From Rhizobium sp. ARZ01 (GTDB lineage Bacteria > Pseudomonadota > Alphaproteobacteria > Rhizobiales > Rhizobiaceae): a stretch of 64,000 nucleotides of DNA. Each line of letters starts with the position of its first letter. Within the stretch, counting starts at the first letter, position 1. The DNA lies in contig NZ_JACVAE010000001.1 in assembly GCF_014851675.1 (NCBI RefSeq), forward strand, positions 682,001-746,000, written 5' to 3'. Below, in pieces: positions 8,849 through 15,932 of this stretch. Both the position numbers and the translations under genes were made by a program. The notes under the pieces are model-generated. The model was given only the letters and a program-made list of their open reading frames with translations. It was not told the origin of the DNA and ran no database searches.

Positions 8849-9820
8849 TTACCGTCCGCCGACCTTCAGCCCCGGCGCCGGTCGTTCCTCCAGAATCTGA
8901 CGTCTGAAGCGGAACAGCGCCGCCGGCCGACCACCGGTCGCTGCTGTGGTTCGTCCGGTTGGCTCCACCAGTTCTGCGCCCTCCACGAGGCGGCGGAAGT
9001 TTTGCTTGTGCAGGTGGCGGCCCGAAATCGCCTCGACGGCCGCTTGCAGTTCCGTCAGTGTGAATTCCGAAGGCATCAGCTCAAAGATGACCGGGCGGTA
9101 TTTGATCTTGCCGCGCAGCCGCGCAATCGCCGTTGCCAGGATGCGCCTGTGATCGTGTCGCATTGCAAGGCCCACGGCCGGCTTTCCCGGCAAGGCCTGG
9201 CCATCTGTCACGGATTCCGCCGCAAGCCCGGCCTCATATAGCAGTTCGTAGCGATCGAGCACCCGCTCCTCGTCCCAGGGGAAATCATCCAGGCCGAAGG
9301 CAAGCCGTAGCCGCGCCTTGCGGCCGGGGAGTGACTTGCTGTCGGTCGCTCCAGTCTCTGCCGCCCATTCCGAGAGGGCGGGAAGGATCGTCTGGTCAAG
9401 CGCTGCCGGCCGGCCGCTTCGCCAGTCCTCCCAAGGCAGGAAAGCATACCAGTCCCGCCAGTGGGCGCCAGCAGCCTCAAGTCGCTCGGTCGCCTCGGCA
9501 TCGATACGCGTCAGCGCCAGATAGCCGACCGAAACCATGTGCGTGTCGGCCTCGCCGGGCGATCTCTGCCGGCCGCGGTCGCCAAAGGTGTAAAGCTGCT
9601 CGATATAGCCGAGCTTGAGTGCCGTCTGCTCCTCGACGCTCGCACGCAGGCTGGTTTCGAATGTGCGATGGCGGGTCGGATCGAATGGCCCAAAGGGGAG
9701 GGCCTCGCGTTCGCCCGCATCACCACCGACGGCCAGAATAGCCGGCCCCCGGTTGAAGATTGCCACCACTGCCGCGTTTAGGCCGATCTCGACGGGCGGC
9801 GATGGTGGCGGCACGATCAT
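8849..9820 (-). CDS. nadQ: Nudix-winged-helix NAD-responsive transcriptional regulator (NadQ/NrtR type)
   Basis: A 323-aa protein with an N-terminal Nudix-fold domain (about residues 10-150) lacking a convincing catalytic Nudix box, and a C-terminal winged-helix part (about 220-320). The C-terminal signature, GKIKYRPVIFELMPSEFTLTEL then HKQNFRR, is the DNA-binding part of NrtR-like regulators. In this family an enzyme-like Nudix domain senses an NAD-related ligand and the winged helix binds operators of NAD genes. Its gene lies 1.5 kb from nadABC, which has a palindrome in its promoter, supporting that role. The start overlaps the preceding phosphatase gene by 4 nt (ATGA). The family call is firm; the symbol nadQ is inferred. 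Confidence 0.8.
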   Translation of the reverse strand: MIVPPPSPPVEIGLNAAVVAIFNRGPAILAVGGDAGEREALPFGPFDPTRHRTFETSLRASVEEQTALKLGYIEQLYTFGDRGRQRSPGEADTHMVSVGYLALTRIDAEATERLEAAGAHWRDWYAFLPWEDWRSGRPAALDQTILPALSEWAAETGATDSKSLPGRKARLRLAFGLDDFPWDEERVLDRYELLYEAGLAAESVTDGQALPGKPAVGLAMRHDHRRILATAIARLRGKIKYRPVIFELMPSEFTLTELQAAVEAISGRHLHKQNFRRLVEGAELVEPTGRTTAATGGRPAALFRFRRQILEERPAPGLKVGGR

Positions 9821-10368
9821 GGAGCGGCTCCAGCGTCCGCGTAGGTCGATGCGGGTGCGATGTCGAAGGAAAACGGTTGCTCGCCGACATAGTCGACGCC
9901 CCGCCCGATCTCCTTCACCGCCTGAACGAGCCGGCCGCCGCGTGACAGCAGGGTGTCGCCAATGCCGACGATCCGGCTGTTGGGCGTTGCCTGGCGCGAG
10001 GCGGTGCGCAGGCGAAGCGCGAGCGTATCATCGTCCTGCTCGGGAAAGACCGCAAGTGCCGCGATCAGGGCGGCGGCCGGCGAGCGCGAAACGCCCATCA
10101 TGCAATGGATCAGGAGCGGCGTTTTCCGGTCCCAATCGCGGGCAAAAGTGATGATCGCCTCGACGTGCGCTTCCTGCGGGGCAACCAGATCGCCGGTGCC
10201 CGCAAAGGCGATGTCGTTGACGCCGAGCACGAGATGACGGGACGGATCGATCACGGCCGGGCGATGGAAATCCTGCTTCGGCGCGACGAGGCTGATCATC
10301 TCCCGGCACCGGTTCCGCACGGCAATTTCGGCGATACGCGAAAGCGGTGCGACGACGATCGTGCTCAT
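9817..10368 (-). CDS. Predicted protein tyrosine phosphatase family protein
   Basis: A 183-aa protein with the Cys-based phosphatase loop HCMMGVSRSPAAA at about residues 88-100, matching HCxxGxSRS with nucleophilic Cys and Arg. An upstream DI-like aspartate region (GVNDIAFAG) may supply the general acid. It resembles a small alphaproteobacterial family annotated as tyrosine or dual-specificity phosphatases; the substrate is unknown. The gene overlaps both neighbours by 4 nt (HD hydrolase upstream, nadQ downstream), so it is almost certainly co-translated with them. Confidence 0.82.
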   Translation of the reverse strand: MSTIVVAPLSRIAEIAVRNRCREMISLVAPKQDFHRPAVIDPSRHLVLGVNDIAFAGTGDLVAPQEAHVEAIITFARDWDRKTPLLIHCMMGVSRSPAAALIAALAVFPEQDDDTLALRLRTASRQATPNSRIVGIGDTLLSRGGRLVQAVKEIGRGVDYVGEQPFSFDIAPASTYADAGAAP

Positions 10369-11000
10369 GCCTGCCGTTCCCTGGGGGAAGCCGCACGTTC
10401 TGCCTCGATTGCTTCGAAACGTTCGGCGAAGCGCCGCTGTGCCTCTACGGCGGGCATTGGAATAATCGTCAGCATGTCCAGCGTGATGCCACGCGGTTCA
10501 CCGAAGAATTTCGCTGCCTCGACGCGCGAGAAGCCGGCAAGCTCGGTCGCTTCGAAGAAGGCCGCTATGCGGTCGGCCTTCTTGATTTTTTCCCTCAGAG
10601 TACGGGGCGTTTCTGCGGGTAGGCCAAAGCGCAGGTGCACCGCTGTCTCCAGACGCTTCTCGACCGTCTTGTAGCCGCCGCCGACCACAGCCTTGAAGGG
10701 CGAGATCATATCACCGATCACATATTCCGGTGCGTCGTGCAGAAGCGCCATCAGGCAATCTTCCGGTGTGCTGCGGTTCTGGTGGCGGAAGATCGTTTCC
10801 ACGATGAGCGAATGCTGGGCGACGGAAAAGGCATGGTCGCCGGCAGTCTGGCCGTTCCAGCGGGCGACGCGGGCAAGACCGTGGGCGATGTCGGAAAGCT
10901 CAACGTCGAGTGGGGAGGGGTTGAGGAGATCCAACCTGCGGCCCGATAGCATGCGCTGCCAGGCCCGGGGCTCGGTCTTCGGCCGGGTTGCTCCGCTCAT
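10365..11000 (-). CDS. HD-domain phosphohydrolase, YfbR-like
   Basis: A 211-aa HD-domain protein with metal-binding residues in GDHAFSVAQHS and LLHDAPEYVIGDM, and a later Asp in KKADRIAAFFEA. It matches the YfbR/5'-deoxynucleotidase-type group acting on nucleoside monophosphates; the exact substrate is not readable. The ATG at 11000 was chosen because it overlaps the ygfZ stop by 4 nt (ATGA), the same junction type as the next two genes. Its co-transcription with a tyrosine phosphatase and an NAD regulator may hint at nucleotide salvage, which is inference. Confidence 0.82.
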   Translation of the reverse strand: MSGATRPKTEPRAWQRMLSGRRLDLLNPSPLDVELSDIAHGLARVARWNGQTAGDHAFSVAQHSLIVETIFRHQNRSTPEDCLMALLHDAPEYVIGDMISPFKAVVGGGYKTVEKRLETAVHLRFGLPAETPRTLREKIKKADRIAAFFEATELAGFSRVEAAKFFGEPRGITLDMLTIIPMPAVEAQRRFAERFEAIEAERAASPRERQA

Positions 11001-11839
11001 TGTACCGGCGCCACGGTGCTGTCGCCGGGAAAGTCGAGCCCTGTCCACTCCGGCAGCCGCGCTTCGACTTTGACGTTACCGGCAAGGATCGGCGCTTCCG
11101 CACGCATTGCATCCGCCACGCGGTCGATCCGCACGATTGCGAGCCCGTCCGTCCCCGCGACCGTGCCGAGCGTCCCGACCGGTTTGCCCTCGGCCGTCAG
11201 TTCCGTTCCCGATGCCGGAAGGGGGGATGCGGCGTGCAGGATCACCGGCCGTTTTCGCGCCGTGCCGCGATGCTGCATGCGCGACACCACTTCCTGGCCG
11301 ACAAAGCAGCCCTTGCGGAAGGAAACCCCATCTGAAAGATCGAGCAGGATGTCGTGCGGGAATACGTCCGAAAGAGTGTAGTCTTTGCCCGCTTCGACGA
11401 TGCCGCAGGCGATGCGAAGCGCATCATAGGCGGCCGGCGTATCGTTACCCACGGCACCTGGCCGGCGCAGGATTTTCCGTCCCGCCTTGAGGAACCGCCC
11501 ATCGACGACACCTTCTCCGTCGCAATCCCAGGTGACCGTCGTTTGCGTTTCTGCCAGAGGTAAAATCTCTACGGCCGCGCGCAGCTTGTACAGGGCCAGA
11601 CGCTTGACCAGGGCGTCGCGCTGCTCTTCCGACGTCTCTATGAGAAAGCTGTCCGAAGGCGCGCGGCTAACGAGAAAATCGAACAGGATCTTGCCTTGCG
11701 GCGTCAGAAGTGCTGCGGCGCGGGCTTCGCCTTCTGGCAACGAGACCACGTCGGAAGTGATCAGGCCCTGCAGGAAATCCTCGGCGTCGCCGCCAGCGAC
11801 AGAAATGTAAGCATGTCCGGTAAGGGTGACTGCAGGCAT
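10997..11839 (-). CDS. ygfZ: YgfZ/GcvT-like folate-binding protein
   Basis: A 280-aa tetrahydrofolate-binding protein of the YgfZ (mitochondrial IBA57) family, which helps assemble or repair certain [4Fe-4S] enzymes. The diagnostic motif KGCFVGQEVVSRMQHRGTAR (KGCYxGQE type, with the reactive Cys) is at about residues 200-220; the N-terminal part has DFLQGLITSDV. NadA in this window is a [4Fe-4S] enzyme, but a direct link is only a suggestion. ATG 11839 matches the family N-terminus. It is the first gene of the overlapping operon ygfZ, HD, phosphatase, nadQ. Confidence 0.92.
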   Translation of the reverse strand: MPAVTLTGHAYISVAGGDAEDFLQGLITSDVVSLPEGEARAAALLTPQGKILFDFLVSRAPSDSFLIETSEEQRDALVKRLALYKLRAAVEILPLAETQTTVTWDCDGEGVVDGRFLKAGRKILRRPGAVGNDTPAAYDALRIACGIVEAGKDYTLSDVFPHDILLDLSDGVSFRKGCFVGQEVVSRMQHRGTARKRPVILHAASPLPASGTELTAEGKPVGTLGTVAGTDGLAIVRIDRVADAMRAEAPILAGNVKVEARLPEWTGLDFPGDSTVAPVQ

Positions 11840-11959
11840 CGTACGGTCCAGTCTCAGGTGGTGCGCGGCGGGCACGCACAACATCGGCGTTTCGAATGAG
11901 AGGTAGAATGCCGGCGCGGGCTTCGCAAGTCCCGTGCATCCAGGACAAAGAGATCAGGC

Positions 11960-12742
11960 TCAATCGCCCGCTACAAAGAACTTCCACTGTCCGTCCGGCG
12001 CAATGCCGACGCGATAGAAATTGTAGCCGCCAAATTCCTGCATGTCGGCAAAGTCGCCCGCCGTAACGATCCGGAGAAGCTCGACCTTTTCCGGTGGGGA
12101 CAGATTGTCGAGTGATTTTTCCGTGAAGTACGGCCAGACATACATCTCGTTCGGCGTGCCGGCGTCGACCTTGACGAAACCAGTCGCAAGCACGTCGAGC
12201 AGGATCGCGAGGATCTCGATGCCCTCCGAATCGCCCGAAAGGCCCTTCAGCGTCGTCACCGGGTCGTCAGTGCCATCAACGACGGAAACCTGCGTTTGCG
12301 TCGGTCCCTTGCCGAGCAGCGGGCGCAGACGCTCGATGTCGCCGGATGCCGCGGCCTCGACGATCAGTTCGCGCATCCGCCGGACGGGCTGGGGCGCCTT
12401 GTCGATGTCGTAAATCACCTCGACCGGAATCTCGGGCTCGGTTACTGCCTTGTCGGGCTGGGGTTCTGTAACTTCCTGCTCGGCCGAGTCCTTGCGAATC
12501 AGCGGGTCGGGCAACGGCAGTTGCAGGCGCCGCGCGCCTTCGTCCGGAACGGTCTCGGACTCGACGTCTGCCGGCGGCGGTTCGTTCGCCTTTTCCTCGG
12601 TCTTCTGTCCGGGAATCTGCTGCAACTCGCTGAGTGCAAAGGCAGAAGTGGCGGGGCCGAATGTTCCCGCGGCCGTCATTAGCAACGAGACGGCAAACAC
12701 GCTGCCGCGAAGCAGCCTGATGCGGTCGGAGAACCTGTGCAT
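11960..12742 (-). CDS. Conserved exported protein of unknown function
   Basis: A 260-aa protein with an N-terminal signal sequence (hydrophobic residues about 14-35, cleavage near SAFA). A long acidic proline-rich linker follows (about 40-110), then a folded C-terminal part beginning near PQPVRRMRELIVEAA and ending WKFFVAGD. I do not recognise a named domain; the C-terminal region is conserved-looking and rich in aromatic residues. It is the last of four minus-strand genes starting with the Nudix hydrolase, 18 nt after a 92-aa gene. A periplasmic or envelope role is inferred from the signal only. Confidence 0.75.
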   Translation of the reverse strand: MHRFSDRIRLLRGSVFAVSLLMTAAGTFGPATSAFALSELQQIPGQKTEEKANEPPPADVESETVPDEGARRLQLPLPDPLIRKDSAEQEVTEPQPDKAVTEPEIPVEVIYDIDKAPQPVRRMRELIVEAAASGDIERLRPLLGKGPTQTQVSVVDGTDDPVTTLKGLSGDSEGIEILAILLDVLATGFVKVDAGTPNEMYVWPYFTEKSLDNLSPPEKVELLRIVTAGDFADMQEFGGYNFYRVGIAPDGQWKFFVAGD

Positions 12743-12760
12743 CGTCCCGATCTTCCCGCC

Positions 12761-13039
12761 CTATTGAAGCGTGCGCTCAGGAGAGAACTCACCGGCGAGC
12801 ATGCGCTCGCGCAGGGACTGCAGCATGGCCTCGGCGCCTTGTTCGCCGAGAAGGCGAATCGTTTCGCGCATTGCCAGCGCGATGGCGGCGTCAGCAATGA
12901 TCTCCGGCTCGATGCCATCTGCCATGCCGTCCGCCCAGGCCTCGTTCTGGTATTCCAGCGCGGCCTGCATCTTCTCATGTACGATCATCTCGTCGATATC
13001 GTTGAGGCTTGGTTCCATCATATGATCCATGCGCGGCAT
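12761..13039 (-). CDS. Small hypothetical protein, 92 aa
   Basis: An acidic, mostly helical protein without membrane segments (EPSLNDIDEMIVHEKMQAAL and a later block IADAAIALAMRETIRLLGE). No known domain is recognised. Several Met codons near the N-terminus leave the start uncertain (13039, 13030, 13021 or 13018); 13039 has a weak AAAGAAG ribosome-binding site. It is 18 nt upstream of the exported protein at 11960-12742 and 84 nt downstream of the TIGR02301-like gene, so it is probably in one transcript with both. Confidence 0.65.
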   Translation of the reverse strand: MPRMDHMMEPSLNDIDEMIVHEKMQAALEYQNEAWADGMADGIEPEIIADAAIALAMRETIRLLGEQGAEAMLQSLRERMLAGEFSPERTLQ

Positions 13040-13123
13040 CTACTTCTTTACCAGACTGTTAACAACCTTATCAGCCTTTTCCCAAAACGACACGGGGCAG
13101 GGCGAAAAGAGGTTAATTATCCT

Positions 13124-13558
13124 CTAATTTCCGAACCGGGCGGTAATTTCGGTGGCCAGTGTTGCACCTTCGTTACGGTATTTCTCTTCTGCGACGACGG
13201 CCTGCGCGGTGCAGGTGGCATAAACCGAAGCGAAAGAGCGATAGCCGCGGTTAAAGGCGGCAGTGAGGCGTTCCTTGCGCACCTGCTCGTTACCGGCTTC
13301 CATCGAGATGAGGTCTTCCATCGCCTTTCGCCAGGTGTCCTCGCCATCCTTCAGGCAAAGATTGCGCAGGTAATGCACGGCGCCGAGAATCTCCGAAAGG
13401 CGCTCCAGCCGGCCGTCATAGGGTGCGGGTTTGCTTTCGGGGGCGGGCTGATTCGTGTTGGCGGCCGCCGCGGCGGCAGGCGTGTTCGCGCTTTGCTGGG
13501 CCACGGCCGGGCTGGCCCACGTCAGAAGCAGCAAAGTGAGGCGAGCGAGTTTCCGCAT
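13124..13558 (-). CDS. TIGR02301-like exported protein
   Basis: A 144-aa protein with a clear signal peptide (MRKLARLTLLLLTWASPAVA). An Ala/Pro-rich spacer follows, then a domain with GRLERLSEILGAVHYLRNLC, ending with two cysteines that may pair. It resembles the small alphaproteobacterial family TIGR02301, whose function is unknown. Start 13558 was chosen for the signal peptide; it lies 5 nt after the Nudix gene. A short hairpin (AGAGG/CCTCT, 13108-13125) spans the stop codon. Confidence 0.72.
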   Translation of the reverse strand: MRKLARLTLLLLTWASPAVAQQSANTPAAAAAANTNQPAPESKPAPYDGRLERLSEILGAVHYLRNLCLKDGEDTWRKAMEDLISMEAGNEQVRKERLTAAFNRGYRSFASVYATCTAQAVVAEEKYRNEGATLATEITARFGN

Positions 13559-13563
13559 AGCGC

Positions 13564-14025
13564 TCAGCTCATCCCGGCTTGATGAAACGGTTGGGCCTGT
13601 TGCTGGCCGCGGTCGGCTTCCAGTCGACGGATACAGTCGCGCACGCTTTCGGGGGCGGGCAGGCCGGCGATCTCTTCGGCCGTGAACCACCCGAGGTCAG
13701 CCGCATCGTCGGCGGCCACCGCGACTGCGTCGCGATCCGCTTCGACGCGGAACACTGACAGAAAATAGTGGTTTCCGGTCGAACTGCTCGCAAGATCATA
13801 TGTGGCGTAGAGGCGAGGTTCGCGCGCGACGATTCCGGTTTCTTCGGCGAATTCACGCAATGCCGTCTCGGCCGGGGTTTCGCCCGATTCGGCGCGGCCG
13901 CCGGGAAACGCGTACATCTCCGCCGCCGGCGGATTGCGCCGCAGCACCAGCAGATAGCGGCTATCGCGCTCAAGGATGGCAGAGGAAGCTGCTTGGGGCG
14001 GCATCGACGACTCCGGACTTTTCAT
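13564..14025 (-). CDS. Nudix hydrolase
   Basis: A 153-aa Nudix enzyme with an intact Nudix box, GGRAESGETPAETALREFAE followed by ETGI (about residues 42-65), carrying the metal-binding REFAEE core. Family members hydrolyse nucleoside diphosphate derivatives; the short mutator-like size gives no specific substrate. Starts at 14025 (ATG) or 14004 are possible. It is the first gene of the minus-strand set running to 11960 and is divergent from the SRAP gene across 131 nt. Confidence 0.87.
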   Translation of the reverse strand: MKSPESSMPPQAASSAILERDSRYLLVLRRNPPAAEMYAFPGGRAESGETPAETALREFAEETGIVAREPRLYATYDLASSSTGNHYFLSVFRVEADRDAVAVAADDAADLGWFTAEEIAGLPAPESVRDCIRRLEADRGQQQAQPFHQAGMS

Positions 14026-14156
14026 TGACCCTTTATAGGTACTCCCCGTAGATTGTTCCAGACTGGCGTGCCGGCCGAATGGTCGAGCAGAACGCGGAAA
14101 ATGAAATCAAAACGCCGTCGAGCCCTGAGTGCAGGCGGCAAGCAGGGACGGTCATC

Positions 14157-14936
14157 ATGTGCGGACGATTTGCCTTGACGGAACCGGCCGCCCGGCTGAA
14201 AGAATTTCTCGATGTCATCGATATCGAGGAGTTTCCGCCGCGCTACAATATTGCGCCCACCCAGCCGATCCTTGTCGTTATCTCGGGCGATCGGCAGGAG
14301 CCGGGAAGCAATCTGCCGGAGCGCAAGGCTATGTTGGTCCGCTGGGGACTGACGCCATCCTGGGTGAAAGACCCACGCGAATTTCCGCTTCTGATCAACG
14401 CGCGCGCCGAGACGGCAATCGGCAAAGCATCGTTTCGGGCCGCCATGCGCCACCGCCGCATTCTCGTGCCCGCCACCGGCTTCTACGAATGGCATCGCCC
14501 GGCGAAGGGGACCGGAGAAAAATCGCAGGCCTACTGGATCCGCCCGCGCAACGGCGGGATCGTCGCTTTTGCCGGCCTTATGGAAACCTGGTCTTCGGCT
14601 GACGGGTCGGAGGTCGATACCGGTGCGATCCTGACCGCGGCCGCCAATACCGCCATTGGCCGAATCCACGACCGGATGCCGGTCGTCATTCGTCCAGAGG
14701 ACTTTGCCCGATGGCTGGACTGCAAAACACAGGAGCCGCGTGAGGTCGCCGATCTGCTGAGTCCGGTAGAGGACGAGTTCTTCGAGGCTATTCCGGTTTC
14801 CGATCGGGTCAACAAGGTCGCCAATGTCGATCCCGACATTCAAGAGCCGGTGGCTGAGGCGCTGGTTGCGCCTCCTTCTGCCCCGAAGTCGAAACGTACT
14901 AGTGGCGACAGTTCCGGTCAACTTTCCCTGCTCTAG
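14157..14936 (+). CDS. SOS response-associated peptidase (SRAP, YedK/HMCES-like)
   Basis: A 259-aa SRAP protein that forms a covalent thiazolidine link with abasic sites in single-stranded DNA through its N-terminal cysteine, protecting them. The start MCGRF places Cys2 at the N-terminus after Met removal, which decides the ATG at 14157 against an earlier in-frame codon. Other active-site motifs are PRYNIAPTQ, GFYEW and the histidine in HDRMPVVI. I see no GAAC-N7-GAAC LexA box in the divergent region upstream, so SOS control is not evident. Confidence 0.92.
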   Translation: MCGRFALTEPAARLKEFLDVIDIEEFPPRYNIAPTQPILVVISGDRQEPGSNLPERKAMLVRWGLTPSWVKDPREFPLLINARAETAIGKASFRAAMRHRRILVPATGFYEWHRPAKGTGEKSQAYWIRPRNGGIVAFAGLMETWSSADGSEVDTGAILTAAANTAIGRIHDRMPVVIRPEDFARWLDCKTQEPREVADLLSPVEDEFFEAIPVSDRVNKVANVDPDIQEPVAEALVAPPSAPKSKRTSGDSSGQLSLL

Positions 14937-14968
14937 GGCGACGGCACGCTAGTGGTGCCGGCAATCGC

Positions 14969-15139
14969 TTACGCTTCGATCAGCTTGATGCCGGCGGGGA
15001 GTTCCCGCTTGACACTTTGGGCTACCGGCTTGCGCTGGCTCGCGGCGGCAACCACTGCCTTCAAGCCCAGTGGCTTGTATTGCTCTACGAGCGCCTTGGT
15101 GTTCTCGATGGTTGAATTTTTCGCTCGTTCAGTAACCAT
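14969..15139 (-). CDS. 56-aa small protein, paralog A of a tandem pair
   Basis: A short minus-strand gene starting MVTERAKNST and ending IKLIEA. Its core QYKPLGLKAVVAAASQ matches RYRPLGLKAVLAAALQ of the next small gene upstream (12 of 16 identical). The ribosome-binding site GGGAG lies 6 nt before the ATG, and the upstream DNA is AT-rich and promoter-like. It is basic, has no membrane segment and no recognised domain. Conservation between two neighbours plus a good ribosome-binding site make it a real gene; the function is unknown. It is convergent with the SRAP gene, 32 nt away. Confidence 0.7.
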   Translation of the reverse strand: MVTERAKNSTIENTKALVEQYKPLGLKAVVAAASQRKPVAQSVKRELPAGIKLIEA

Positions 15140-15391
15140 TGTTTACTCCCATTAACAATTACGGCGACACCAAGCTCTTCACTCCAGATCCCGGTGATTA
15201 AGTTAGTACTAATGCATGAATCTGGTTAAAATCGGTCAGAAGATCGAATTATGTTTGATTTACATGCGATTTGCAGGCGGCTCTTGTTAATGTTTATTAA
15301 CGTGTGCAGGGTGTATTTCTTCAGTTGTGGGGCCGTTCAATTTCAAGGAGGGCCGGCAGCGCCGGCCATCATGCCGCAAAAGTTATTTTCC
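15140..15391. other. AT-rich spacer between the two micro-genes
   Basis: About 250 nt, clearly less GC-rich than the surroundings, with repeated TTAATG/TTTATT stretches that could hold a minus-strand promoter for the 56-aa gene. A perfect hairpin, GGCCGGC-AGC-GCCGGCC, sits at 15351-15367, just downstream of the 46-aa gene's stop on the minus strand; it has no clear T-run. No coding region is seen. Confidence 0.5.
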
Positions 15392-15532
15392 TCAGGCGTT
15401 CGGTATGTTTGAATCCCGTACGCGCGCCTTCAACTGGAGGGCTGCGGCGAGAACCGCCTTCAGGCCCAGCGGCCGATAGCGATGGATGAGGTCACATCCG
15501 GATTTCAGTTTCTTGCTCGTCTTCGTCATCAT
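15392..15532 (-). CDS. 46-aa small protein, paralog B of a tandem pair
   Basis: A short minus-strand gene starting MMTKTSKKLKSG and ending RVRDSNIPNA, strongly basic. The core RYRPLGLKAVLAAALQ is shared with the 56-aa gene at 14969-15139. An AAGGAAGATCA ribosome-binding site precedes two adjacent ATG codons (15532 and 15529). No domain or membrane segment is recognised. The pair probably arose by local duplication; the N- and C-terminal tails have diverged while the core has not, implying selection on the core. Confidence 0.65.
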   Translation of the reverse strand: MMTKTSKKLKSGCDLIHRYRPLGLKAVLAAALQLKARVRDSNIPNA

Positions 15533-15932
15533 TGATCTTCCTTGATCGTGTCTGCGGATCATGTGCCGTCCTTGTCGCACATTGCGCATCGCGCTTGTGT
15601 CACCGGGGAAACAAGGTCGCCGTTCCCCCGTTCGAGGGCGCGAATCCGCGCCCGAGGAAACGGGCCTCAATCGTGACGATTTGGCGGCGGCGAGGGCTGC
15701 GAAAGGGGGAGCGCACAGAATAAATTTACACTGTGTGTCTCGTGAGGCGCAGGGTGGCCTTGACCGCCGGAAAAACCGGCGCGATAAAGCGTTCCATGAA
15801 GACGGAACTCTGCATTATTTGCCGGAGCATTATTCGCTAGCCTCACCGCTGGCTTGGCCGTTTTCGTCTCCTGAAATCCCCAGATGACAAACGGGCCGGG
15901 CCAGCCGGACGCTTGCCCTTGGGAGATTTTTG
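15533..15932. other. 400-nt spacer before cysS, no gene seen
   Basis: Divergent spacer between the 46-aa gene and cysS. No protein-coding signal, tRNA or T-box-like structure is seen. It holds the candidate promoter at 15760-15788; about 145 nt of leader would separate that promoter from the cysS start. Confidence 0.5.
15760..15788 (+). promoter_or_regulatory. Candidate cysS promoter with palindromic spacer
   Basis: TTGACC (15760-15765) and GATAAA (15783-15788) are exactly 17 nt apart. The spacer contains the inverted repeat CGCCGG-AAAAA-CCGGCG (15765-15781), which could be an operator. Pattern-based only. Confidence 0.35.

Noticed and set aside
8849..9820. Annotating the regulator as an ordinary Nudix hydrolase
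   Set aside because: The catalytic Nudix box is not convincing and the C-terminal winged-helix signature identifies a regulator.
14026..14156. LexA-type box (GAAC-N7-GAAC) before the SRAP gene
   Set aside because: Half-sites GTTC and GAAC occur singly but never with a 7-nt partner.
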